A stretch of 64,000 bases of DNA, from positions 4,476,501 through 4,540,500 of the forward strand of contig JAZBRI010000003.1 in assembly GCA_036874045.1 (NCBI GenBank), given 5' to 3'. The DNA comes from Cymodocea nodosa. Lineage: Eukaryota > Streptophyta > Magnoliopsida > Alismatales > Cymodoceaceae. The position numbers were made by a program, and so were the translations under genes. The notes under the pieces are model-generated. The model did no database searches and was not told the origin of the DNA. It was given only the letters and a program-made list of their open reading frames with translations. This document shows, piece by piece, positions 24,394-35,600 of the stretch (positions within the stretch are counted from its first letter, which is position 1; every line of letters starts with the position of its first letter).

Positions 24394-26381
24394 TCAATGG
24401 GCCTTTGCACCATCCGTTTTATGGGATTTTGACGTGGCCTGGAGAAAAGTATTATGGTTGAGTTAAGATTAACAGAAAGAAGTTGATGGAAAACAAACAT
24501 CCAGGAGCACAAATATCAAACTAGAACCAGCACAAAAAAGTGTACACATAAATTTTACATGAATGGCAAGTATATATCGGATAATAGAATCGAACTGGAA
24601 TTTCTACCGGGAAAAATAAAGAATATCTCAAGCAAAGAAAAATACCTACTGCATAATTCCTTGGTAGTGAATTGCAAACAATTACACTCGTTAACAGCTA
24701 TTTAAATTCATTATAATGCAGCCCACCAAAAAAGTACACAGTGCAACCGCTAAAACGGTAGTAAAGCACAATATTTCGTATGCCAAATCTGATCGTGTCT
24801 CAACTGTTTAAGAAAACATAAACTTGAGTATTTGTTCAAAAAATTGTAAAGAAGACTAAGGCAAGGATAAGAAGAAGAAAAGAGAGCTAGATGTAAGCAT
24901 CCAGTGGAGACAAAGAAGAGCATATAGAAGTAGATGAGGAGAAGAAAAAGAGACAAATGTGAAGCTAACTAGTTAAGAAACTAACAAAAAAGAACAATAG
25001 AACACAAAACAGAAATGAAATACCAAATTACAAAAAGCACCATGAAAATTTACCACAACTGATGCAGTAGATTATCTTTTAAATCGATAAATTATTCTCT
25101 TCATGCTTTAATCAATATGACATATAGAAAACCCGTCAATGGCTCTATGCATTTTGTTAAAGAAAGAATGGAGAGAAAAATCTATCCACAAAGACCACTC
25201 CAATAAATAAGAAAGGATGGTGGTTATTGAGATATTCTATGATGTCTTATCAGTAAGAGTTGCCATTTAATCTTATTGGCAAAGTGATGGTTGAAGTTTT
25301 ATGTAAGGCCATTATAGAAGAGAATGCAAGCCTGCTTATCATGGAATCAGAAAGAGAATGCTGGACAAGAAATATGAGGATGTTGTACGAATGAGAAGAG
25401 AGTATGAGGTGCATTCAAAGAAATATGGTGTCACCTTCATCTCATGCAGATGTACAAATAAAAAACAAAGAAGTTTGATAAACTTCTTGGCCAATTGTCC
25501 AAAACGTGCATTTCATCTTTATTCAATTGATTCTTCTAAACATAAAACAACATAGATTATTTGATGCAGATAATTCTACAAGCCATGGAATACGTTGGAA
25601 AAGGAAATATAGTCCAATTGTGCACAAAAAATGTAGCCAAATATATTCTTGTTGGGAACAATTGAGAAAGAGAAACAATAGCGTGTAGTTTGGATTCCTT
25701 GTGTTGCACATAATTTTGACCCCATGCTTCAAGAAAATAGGAAACATGAAAAATTTAAGAAAGTCATAGCAATAGGTAGAAGAATCCCATCATTTATCTA
25801 CTTCCATACCCTCTTCATGATGCCTTCATTACCATGTCAAATGGGAAGTAACTAATAGGCAATCGATCATGCACCTTGAGCAAAGTGAACTAGAGGAGAC
25901 GAAAAATGAAATAATTGATGTTCCTATAATAGAATGCAAATGCAATTGCGAAAGCAAGAAGATGACAAAACGTTCCCGCAATAGAAAGGGCGGCAACTGA
26001 CGCGCACACGGAAAAACCCTACCAACACAAATTAAAAAACACGATGAAATGAAATGCACAAGGCAAGGAGCCATAGAAATTGAAAAGATCGATCGAAATC
26101 CTAAAGACCCGATCGGCAACGATGGTAACGGCAACAAACGAGGAACATAGAGAATCGAGATTTCAGATGCCAGACAGGAGTACCTTGAGGTAGGAAAGCT
26201 TCAAGCTTCCATACACGAGTCCAACCGTAAAGGCCGAAGCGCGCGCGACCTGAGGAATGCACACGACGCCGTTAGGAATCGAGACAAGGAAGAACAGACG
26301 GTTGGGAGGGGAAGACATTGGCGGTGATGTGCGTACGAGGCAAAGGGTGCTTTTGCCGGAGTAAGGGCTTGGAAGCGCCAT
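24394..26381 (-). CDS. Mitochondrial ATP synthase subunit e, copy 1
   Basis: Encodes a 51-aa protein of the ATP synthase e-chain family, a small inner-membrane subunit that helps dimerise complex V and shape cristae. Exons on minus: 26381-26337, 26249-26184, 24438-24394; all introns are GT-AG and sit between codons. Residues 16-37 (VARASAFTVGLVYGSLKL...SYLK) form the single membrane helix with the GxxxG dimer motif (GLVYG). The N-terminal PYSGKSTL and the basic tail ending AKAH match plant relatives; animal homologues have a longer tail. The longer single-exon frames here only read through intron 1. Intron 2 (1.7 kb) contains a hAT transposase relic on the other strand. A close paralogue lies at 30506-31701. 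Confidence 0.85.
25330..25860 (+). pseudogene. hAT transposase relic (DUF659 region)
   Basis: Plus-strand fragments, in shifting frames, read like the DUF659 part of plant hAT transposases: TNKKQRSLINFLANCPKRAF, then about 25605-25680 NIVQLCTKNVAKYILVG, then WIPCVAHNFDPMLQ and KKVIAIGRRIPSFIYF. In the family these correspond to K-x-RTLINFLV-x-CPKG, NVVQ-x-VTDN-x-A-x-YV and W-x-PC-x-AH-x-ID-x-ML. Stops and frameshifts show it is dead. It lies in intron 2 of the ATP synthase e gene, antisense to it, and is missing from the paralogue's intron. Confidence 0.8.
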
Positions 26382-26460
26382 GGACGAGACAGGAGGAGGA
26401 GGCGAAGGGAACCGGAATATGGACGGTCTCGCTCACTTGTTCCGGATAGCGAGGGCGCAG

Positions 26461-26469
26461 AAACCCTAG
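26461..26469 (-). promoter_or_regulatory. Telo-box-like motif before ATP synthase e copy 1
   Basis: AAACCCTAG on plus (CTAGGGTTT on the gene strand), 80 bases upstream of the ATG. The same motif at the same distance precedes copy 2. Confidence 0.45.
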
Positions 26470-26559
26470 GAATGGCTTTCGCGACCAATCTCTCACTGCT
26501 CACCAGTGCCCCCGGTCGCGTGGGGATAAAATGGGAAGTTCGGTTCTGGCTGGACTCCC

Positions 26560-29500
26560 GGGTAATTCTCCAAGGTTATGTCAATCTATTTGTTTAATAT
26601 AATGCATAAACAATGAAATGCGTGTGAATCACATGTTAAACGCTTGAAAGGTTTATTATTATTATTTCTTATAAATAGATGAAAGGGTAAAATTAATCAT
26701 ACATACTGATTAAGTTATTATAAGATTATAGTTGTTAGTAACTATAATTATATATTAACATTTTCATTTCAATTAGATAGATATCAACCCTTAGCTACAG
26801 GTTTAAAAATTCTCTAATTTTTGTTACCAAACTTCAACTTTTTTTTTTCTTTCTTTTTTGGCAGAGAGTTAAGAGTTTTAGAATAGATAACTTCAATTAT
26901 GAAATCACAACTAAAGTCTAAAGAGATACAATAGTCTCTTAAGATATAACAGAACTACAAGATAAATAAGTCTCAGTTACAAAATAAGGAAAATAGAAAT
27001 GGTTAAAAAAAAGAGTAAGCAATTTCGACTATTTGTCTTTACCTTCTACTTCATCGTCACGTGAAACAGTAATTTTACAATTTACAATTAGTAAATTGAA
27101 TGTTCTCAACGTTGCTAACATAATTCCTAGCGGTGATAATTTTTTAACTAAAATGATGAAAAAGAAAATGATAGAAATTAACAGAAAATCAATAGAAAAT
27201 CAAGATATTTATATATAGAATAAAAAATGATGAAATTTGAAATACGTGTATTTGTATATAGAACAAAAAATGACGAAAAATCATAAAATGTAAAATATAT
27301 ATGTTTATTTATAAAATAAAAATTAATAAATTAAATATTTTTTATATTTATCTATAAGATAGAAAATAACAAAATTTATTATAGATAATATAAGATAAAG
27401 TCATTTATAATAATTATTACAATATAAAATATATTTTACACATCTTTATTATTTTACATATCTCTCGTAATATTAATTTTCATTAATAAATAATTTCTAT
27501 ATTAAAATTACATATTATTAATATATTCTATGATAATTTATTATTATTTTTCCTTCATTTTAATCTTTCACAATATCATTCTTAACAGTGAGAACTTTCC
27601 AACTAGAATTTATCTCTTTAACTTAATCAATTACTTTGTCTGTAAAATTTTCTAACTAAAAGTAAGACAAATTAACCGTACCCAGACTTTAATTTCGGTG
27701 CACGTATGGACGAAATCTATGCTTATCACTTTCTACATACCACACACGCCAGTCAGGTTAAGCACGTACGGATTATTTATTGATGTATAATTAAATAGAA
27801 ATTAATAGTTGGATATTAAGGGTTTTTACAAGATTATGAGTTGTTCGCCCTTATCATCCCCAGGGCAAGACTAATCAGTAAAGCCATCGTACGATTTCCT
27901 CTTTTTGTGACGTATTGTCTCATCAGACAATGGAAAAACCACAACCAAACTCTAGAAGAAAGACATGGATGGGTTAGTGAAGACCCTGGAATAGTGTCCG
28001 TTTGATGGACCGATACAAAACCATCCTCGTGCCGCACCGGATATATCGTTCGATCAACCGAACAAACGTGAATGGTCAACCGGTTCGTGACAATGGTGTT
28101 TGAACCTGAAGATTATTAAGGTGCCAAGGCAATCAGGGTTAGATGCGCTGGGCACCTAGATATCCATGTTAATATATAACTTTTATTTTAATATATGTAT
28201 ATGTACGGTAGTAGGTAAAGATACATAATTAAATAAATAATGTAAGCTTAATTATAAAAATGAGTGAATAACAAACACAACAATATGATATTTAAAAGTT
28301 GCTTCTTATAAATTAATTTATGATAAAAGTCAATATACGGTAACAAAATAAAATATACAAAGTCCATTTATCCTGCTGCCCTTCATCTCCATTTATAAGA
28401 GGGATTTTAGTTTGGGTCAATCGAGGAATAATGCACCACAAACGATGTTGTGGTACATCTATCTTGAATTGATCGATCGTTTGGTCGACCGGTCTCAAGT
28501 GCAAATCTCTCTCACAATTACTCACCAATGATTAATTTTCGATTTCTTAGAATTTAACACCCTTGTTTGCAAATTGACAAGTAGTTTTGGGGTTATAACA
28601 CAAATCAAGGCACACAGGAAAATCTAACGTAGATTGAAACAGATTATGCATATAGCAACCTAGTCGCTACATAATACACCTATCTAATTATGAAGGTAGA
28701 GCCCAAACTCCTCACTAGGATCTGATGACCGACTAATTTGAGATCCATCTACCGCATAACAGCATCTGAAAATTTTTATCAATAACAGAATTGACTGACT
28801 ATAAACAATTACCCAATAGACACCCAACTAAAGACATACATGCTTTCTAAACATAAACATCACTAATAAATGGCTTGAAGAATATGATATTCACTACAGG
28901 AAATATATTCACGTGGCATGGATCAAATTATTTTTAATCCTGCTGAGTAAATCTAATAATTATTATCATGAAATGGAACTAGCAATTTCTACATGTGAGC
29001 ATTCCATGTGCAACCACAAGTAAACACTGACCAGTCCATCACATGCACAGTGAAAAAGTCTTGCCACAATCAAAAAGGCGTGTCCCAATGAAACTATCAT
29101 GATGACATACCACCTACTGAAGGAGTATGATTCATCACAAGTCTCCATGCCAAGGTTACCTAGGTTTCTCACCCAGTCAACATGCTTAGCCTAAACATAA
29201 CAAGATGCCTCAAGTTCCCTACCTAGCCATTAGGGTCTAAAATCCTAGGCTCGTCACCCAAACGACGACCTAACCCATACAAATATGGGGACCACCCCAA
29301 GCTCCACACCTAACTGGAAAAATCCTTGAGCTTCAGACTCCTTGCCCCACCAATACTCAACCTTAGATTCTGGTGTAGGCCTCCACTATATGATTTGTTA
29401 CAACCTCAAAACAACCGAGCATGTTACCAACTTATATACATATATTTCTCATGCATGCTATAACAAACTTACCATGTGGAGACAAGTAAATTGATTCGTG

Positions 29501-29780
29501 CCATCATGATTTACTATTTCATTTTCTAACGTTAGAGAGCATGCAAAATATCTTCATCATACATATCATGTTAACAAAATAACATGATTTCTAAGCATAA
29601 ACTTTTGCATGCGTAATTAGAAGTACTACATCAAACAACTCTATTGAGTGTGTATACCTCAGAACGAGTTGTCACTTCCAACATGGATATCTTACAAACT
29701 GCCATTTGGATTCACAAAAAAAATAGTCTCCACTTGCATACCATCAAGGTTATCTTTTAGTTAACTGATAATACCATTAA
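26560..29780. other. Long spacer between the ATP synthase e copies
   Basis: AT-rich; 26640-27780 is especially low in complexity. Open frames at 27834-28079, 28313-28528 and 28966-29172 (minus) show no family features. The less AT-rich part at about 28550-29500 might belong to an old retroelement, but I could not identify LTRs or pol motifs. Confidence 0.45.
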
Positions 29781-30505
29781 GGGAGCAAAGTCATTGAATC
29801 ATCATAATTTTTTTCTAATAAGGGTATCTTCATCGAAATTTATTGTAAAAAAGAAAGAACACAACAAAAATATTTAACTTAAATAACAACTAAGGTTCAA
29901 AAGCACTAGAACGATTCATTTTAAAGTTCAAAATATCTTAGTAAGTATAATCTACGGTTCAAATTATCAACATGAAATTTACTACACAATATAAAAAAAA
30001 TGAAACTTAGCATACCTGTTAAAGAATTAAAATAACACTTAACGTTATTCCCATGCCCGTTTTATTTAGGTTGCATTATTTAGTTTGTATAATTTTATGA
30101 ACATTATATGCTGCATTGGTCATATATAACTTGATATAAATTTTGTTAATAGACCATTTTTCCAGAGATAAATTTTATTTATAAAGCAGTTCCCCTGTGG
30201 CAATCAACTTCTACATGGTTGAAATCCTAATGAGAAAATAGAGCACAAGACTGCATTGTCTATACGATAAGATGTTTTAGGACATGCCTATGGCATCGTT
30301 GAAAACGAATTATTTTATAGGGAATACATGAATTCAATCAAGCACATGAATGCAGTTATTCACCATCAAAACTTAGGAAGACAAATACTGTATGTCTGAA
30401 TGATACAGCAGCCGAGATACTTCAGACTCAAATGGTGTCAAAATAGGAACATACTGATTCCCAATCAGAAGTCCAGATAGAAGAATCAGTAGCATTCGTC
30501 AATTT

Positions 30506-31701
30506 TCAATGAGCCTTTGCACCTTCCTTTTTATGGGATTTTGAGGTAGCCTGTGGAAAACATTATTAAGTTTAACAGAAAGTAGTTAATGGAAAACATA
30601 CAACAAAGTGCAATAAACTGGTTCTGCGAATATAAAACTAGAACCAGCACAAAAAAGTATACACATAAATATAATAAAGAATATCTCAAGCAAAGCAAAA
30701 CTCTGTTTGGTTAACTGTAATATTAATATAATTAAATTACAATGTTTAGTAATCAAATATGAATTAGTTATAAGATTATGAAATTACTTATATGCAATTG
30801 AACATTAATTGCATGTCATTGAAAGTTATTTTTGATGGCGCGTAGGTAACATTCAGTGCCATGGAAGAGAATATCCAAAAAAGCTGATGATTGCACTGAC
30901 GTAACAAGAAATGAAATCATAACCAATTATATGATGATATATGCAGATCTTGTCAAGGAAACAACAAAGTTGCACGTTAAATGTTTACGAAAGAGACATC
31001 ACATATAAGATAGGTATTGTCTAGAATTGCCTAGGCAGACAAGTTGTAAACAATGCATCACATAATTACACTTTTTGATATTAACGTCAAAACCATGGTG
31101 GACCAAGGCATTTTTCCCCAAAGTAAAGGAGAAGGGTGATATCAATGCGATAACCCTTGAGAACACTTAGGTGAAGGTCAGAGGTGAAGAGATAGCCCTA
31201 TAGAAGAAAGGAAACATTATAAAAACATAAATATACATATAGCATGAACAAATCTAATACTATATAAACAATAATTCATAAAAAATTACAATAAAAATGC
31301 CAAAATACTTTCCATAATTATATCTTCTTCTAGAAACCCTACCAACACAAACTAAAAAACAAGATGAAATCAAATGTACAAGGCAAGGAGCCATAGAAAG
31401 CGAAAAGATCGATCGAAATCCTAAAGACCCGATCAGCTACGATAGTAACGGTAACAGACAAGGAACAGAAAGAATCGTGATTTCAGATGCCAGACATGAG
31501 TACCTTAAGGTAGGAAAGCTTCAAGCTTCCATACACGAGTCCAACCGTAAAGGCCGAAGCGCGCGCAACCTGAGGAATGCACACGACGTTGTTAGTAATC
31601 GAGCCAAGGAAGAACAGACGGTTGGGAAAGGGAGACATCGGCGGAGATGTGCGTACGAGGCAAAGCGTGCTTGTGCCGGAGTAAGGGCTTGGGAGCGCCA
31701 T
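30506..31701 (-). CDS. Mitochondrial ATP synthase subunit e, copy 2
   Basis: Paralogue of the gene at 24394-26381, with the same 51-aa length and exon structure. Exons on minus: 31701-31657, 31569-31504, 30550-30506. The membrane-helix exon is identical in protein sequence. Differences are Lys10 to Thr, Thr45 to Lys and Asp46 to Glu; the tail reads ATSKSHKKEGAKAH. Thr10 gives PYSGTSTL, the usual plant form, so this copy is closer to the family consensus. Intron 2 is 953 bases and lacks the hAT relic. Both copies have intact frames and splice sites, so both are probably expressed. Confidence 0.85.
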
Positions 31702-31780
31702 GGACAAGACGGAAGGAAGAGGCGAAGGAAAACGGAAAATGCACGGCCTCGCTCGCTTGCCTCGGATCGGAAGGACGGAG

Positions 31781-31789
31781 AAACCCTAG
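31781..31789 (-). promoter_or_regulatory. Telo-box-like motif before ATP synthase e copy 2
   Basis: AAACCCTAG on plus, 80 bases upstream of the ATG, matching copy 1 in sequence and spacing. Confidence 0.45.
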
Positions 31790-32631
31790 GAATGGCTGAT
31801 ACCCACGGTCGGTGGCGTCGGATTTGCCCAGCGCGTGGTGTGGAATGGGAAGTTGCGTGGTCTGGACTTCCGTCGCTGGGCCGATTTGTTCATTTTATTT
31901 TTTGATAATAACTTTTTATTATATACCCATTTATCATATATCTAATTGCATGTTGAAATGGGCTGAGACTTCTTCAATTATTTATTACCACTCTTAATAA
32001 AATTTTATGCAGGTGCATAGTATTTTCATTATTCCTTTTTGTTATTATGTAAGTCTCAAATTCTTCTCGCTTTATGTACAAAATTAAAATATTTGTCTAT
32101 TTGTTGCTGTTAATTAAAAAAATAAAATAAAATATTACTACGAACGTAATATTTGATGTCACGCCCACGGAACACGTTATGCTTTATAACCTTAAATTAA
32201 ACCATATTTGATTTTACTCTCGAATCTATAATTTCTTTATATTTTACTTTTTATCATTTAAATTATATATTATGCAATTAACACGTGCATTATACTAGTA
32301 TAAATAATATAAAGGTTAAGTGATCTATTATTCTACTTTTAAGTATTCGTCGATTCTTTTTAGATGAATGATTATTATTTTTTAAACATAAAAGTTATGA
32401 AATGGAGTTTTCAACCAATTGCAGGATTTTGTTCGAAGATAATTTGGTTTTTTTTCTCTGAAAAATGTGGAAAGGAAAAAAAACGAATTCATATTTCACT
32501 GATCTAACCGTTCATTTGATCGAACGGCCGAGGATCATTGTCTATCAGAAGTAGTTGCAAGTAGAAAAACCGGCCTGCCTTCGATATTTTCCTCTTTCCC
32601 TGTCGGACCGGTTTTGTCCGCGGTGGTGGGG
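31790..32631. other. Shared upstream region of ATP synthase e copy 2 and the parvulin gene
   Basis: These two genes are divergent, with about 930 bases between start codons. Both edges are GC-rich; the middle (31900-32500) is AT-rich. No clear TATA box could be assigned to either gene. Confidence 0.4.
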
Positions 32632-35600
32632 ATGTCGTCGTCTTGTCGTCCGCAGCAGGTTAGGGCTTCCCACATCCTCATCAAGCACGAGGGATCGAGG
32701 AGGAAGGCGTCGTGGAAGGACCCCGATGGCGTCAAGATCTCCCGCACCACCAGGGACGCCGCCGTCACGCAGCTCAAGGCCTTACGGGAGGAGATCGCCT
32801 CCGGTAACGTCAGGTTCGAGGACGTAGCCTCCCAGCTCTCGGACTGCAGCTCTGCCAAGCGTGGGGGCGACCTGGGTACCGTTTTCTTTCCCCTTTCTTT
32901 TTTCTCGTCCTCGTCCGACTTCTAGATCAGTGTCCAGTAAATAGATATTGATTTTGAAGCGTGGGGTATAGTAAAGTCGAGGCTAATATTGAATCCGAGA
33001 ATATAAATAGATATTCGAAATCTGAAATTTGATTTAATTTTGAATCTGTTTAGCTTGAAATTATTCAAAACTTAATTAGATTTTGAGGTTCATATATATT
33101 CTGAACAAATTCTAATATATAGGATATCCATTAATTAAAATTCAATTTGAATTCGTTTATCTATATAATCGGATTCGGATATCTAAAAAAGTTTATATTT
33201 ATTAATTTATTTTCTATTATTATAATTTTATTTGTATTTATATTTATAATTTTTTAATGTAAAATAATTATATTCAAATTCAGATGTCTTCATTCAGATA
33301 TTCGAATTAAGCTTTTTACAGGTAAAATATGGTATATCAATGTGAAATAGTCATATTTAAATTCATATTTTTAGTTTTGGATTCGAATATTTTGATTGAT
33401 TTTTTTGGTTTTGGATATTATCCGAATTTGGATTTTTGAATTTGTCCATTCAATATTGGGTTTTCCTTGATACAAATATTATTTGAATACAGATAAATTT
33501 GTCAAATACAGATTCATATATTTTAATAGTTATACAAATAGTAATCGGATGGGTTCAGATTATCTGTATATAAAATGAATATGGATCGGATACAGGTCCA
33601 TCCCTTCATTGAGACACTCCTTGTATTGAAGTGACCAAAATACACACCAATAGAAGCTTGGAAATAGCCCCCTTGATGCTTTTGTGATTATGGTAGGTTT
33701 CACTTTCACCATGGTTATTGGATTTATTGGACTCGTTTGGAATGGATTGCTTGAAACAAAAATAAATTCCTGTGTGCAAATTGTTCAACATGTGGATGTT
33801 TTAGTATGCTTTTTATAAGAAATCTCAAATCTAAGATGGCAACTATCCATCATATTAATACATTATCAAGGTGAAATGCATTAACATGTAGGGATTCCTC
33901 TAAAATGCCTGATGCAAGAAATAAATGTTCTAGCCCAATCAAAATGACCTTCTACATACTAATTACGTTGAAACCTGCATAAGCATGCCTCCTTTTTAAC
34001 AATAATTCTGCACCCACTAGGATATGTCCCTTTGACCTATCTATTCCCATCATTGCATTACAAACAACAAATGCATAAAAGGGTTTAGGAAAGAGAGTAT
34101 AAAGTCCTTCAAGTTTAAAACATGAAATTGTCCTCTCCATTTATGGAGGTAATACTATGCTTTTTAGGTGATTGTCACTTAAAAAGTGATCTTTCTGTCG
34201 TTAGAAGACCCATCTTCATCTTCATTTTTGTTTTTGTTAATTTCTTTCTATGGATAATGTTTTAGACTTTAGTGATGACCTTTACTGTCCATCATCAATA
34301 AACTATGAATTTAGTTGTGTGGGCTTATTTTTCTACCATAATGCTAACCTTGATTGGCTAGCCAAAACCCCACTTGCCTGATGGGTCATCCTTTTTCAAG
34401 GTCATCAAAAAATCTATAGTAGACATCATATCTTTGAAGGGCCTTTACATGTCTTGATTGTCTTTATTATATGCCTTAATTCCATAATTAAGCCATCTAA
34501 TTAAATTCATTACTATCTTTCATGATTTGATTCTTTTCATACAATAATCATCTTTCATTATTCTTTTCATGAATCAACAATAAATCATCAAATAAAGCAA
34601 CAATTGTGAAACTGTAAATACAGATAAAATTATACTTAAAGAGAAAAATTTGTCATTTCATGTTTCTATTATCAAATCTTAAGCACCATTAAGTTGTACT
34701 TATTTGTGGAATATATCTAGAGCATGCTTCTACCATTTCTTATCTAATTTATGCATATAATTAAACAAGGTAAACATATCTAATTCTAGCACTTGCTTAT
34801 TAGGCTCATATTTCATCATTAACTTTATTATTATGGTAGGTTTTTCTTCCAAACTTTCCAGATAAATTCATTATCATACTCTTGACATTCTCATAAAAAG
34901 ATTTATTGTTATGCACTAGAAATTAAGTCTATACTTTATTATACATCCGAATTTCATGATAAAATATGGTTTCAAACTTCCAAAATTTCATGGATCTTTC
35001 ACGAAATGTTAACCACACTTTTTTACAAAAATCTTCATCTTAAATCACATGAATATAACATGGAAATATAAGTAATATCTTGCACATTTACTTGTACAAA
35101 TCTATCTATGTTTACCTCTTTGAAGAATTCTCTCTTAATTTCTTCTATTTTTTTACAAAACTTTTCTATCCATTGCTCCTTGGTTTCAAATCTGTATTTC
35201 TGTCATTTCCCAACCACTAATTGAAGTTGTCACCACCTTTGACCACTATTGGCTATTGATCATCATTATATTTCTTTTCACACGGTCATCCCCAAACCTA
35301 TAAGAAAATGCGAAGATGAGGTGTGGCCTTCACTTTCCAGCCTCTCACCATCACTAGATAGCTAGCAAGTTTTGCTATCGACAGGAGCTCCCATTGAAGC
35401 TCATAGTTGACGACCATCTATGATGGAAAGAAAAGGTATGCAGGAGGGGGTTAGAGAGTACAGAATTTAAGTGAATTTGCCTCCCCATCTGTCATTTTCA
35501 GTCATTTCCTTCAGCCCAACATCACTCCAACAACTAAAACTATTAGAGTTAGTGGTGTATGTGTAGTGGGTTTAGTCTCACATTACTAAAACATTTTTGT

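Noticed and set aside
26201..26503. 100-aa frame over the ATP synthase e promoter and first exon
   Set aside because: Different frame from the e-chain exon; Ser/Arg/Pro-rich GC shadow.
31477..31905. 142-aa plus-strand frame over ATP synthase e copy 2
   Set aside because: Antisense to the e-chain exons; the similar region of copy 1 does not keep it open.
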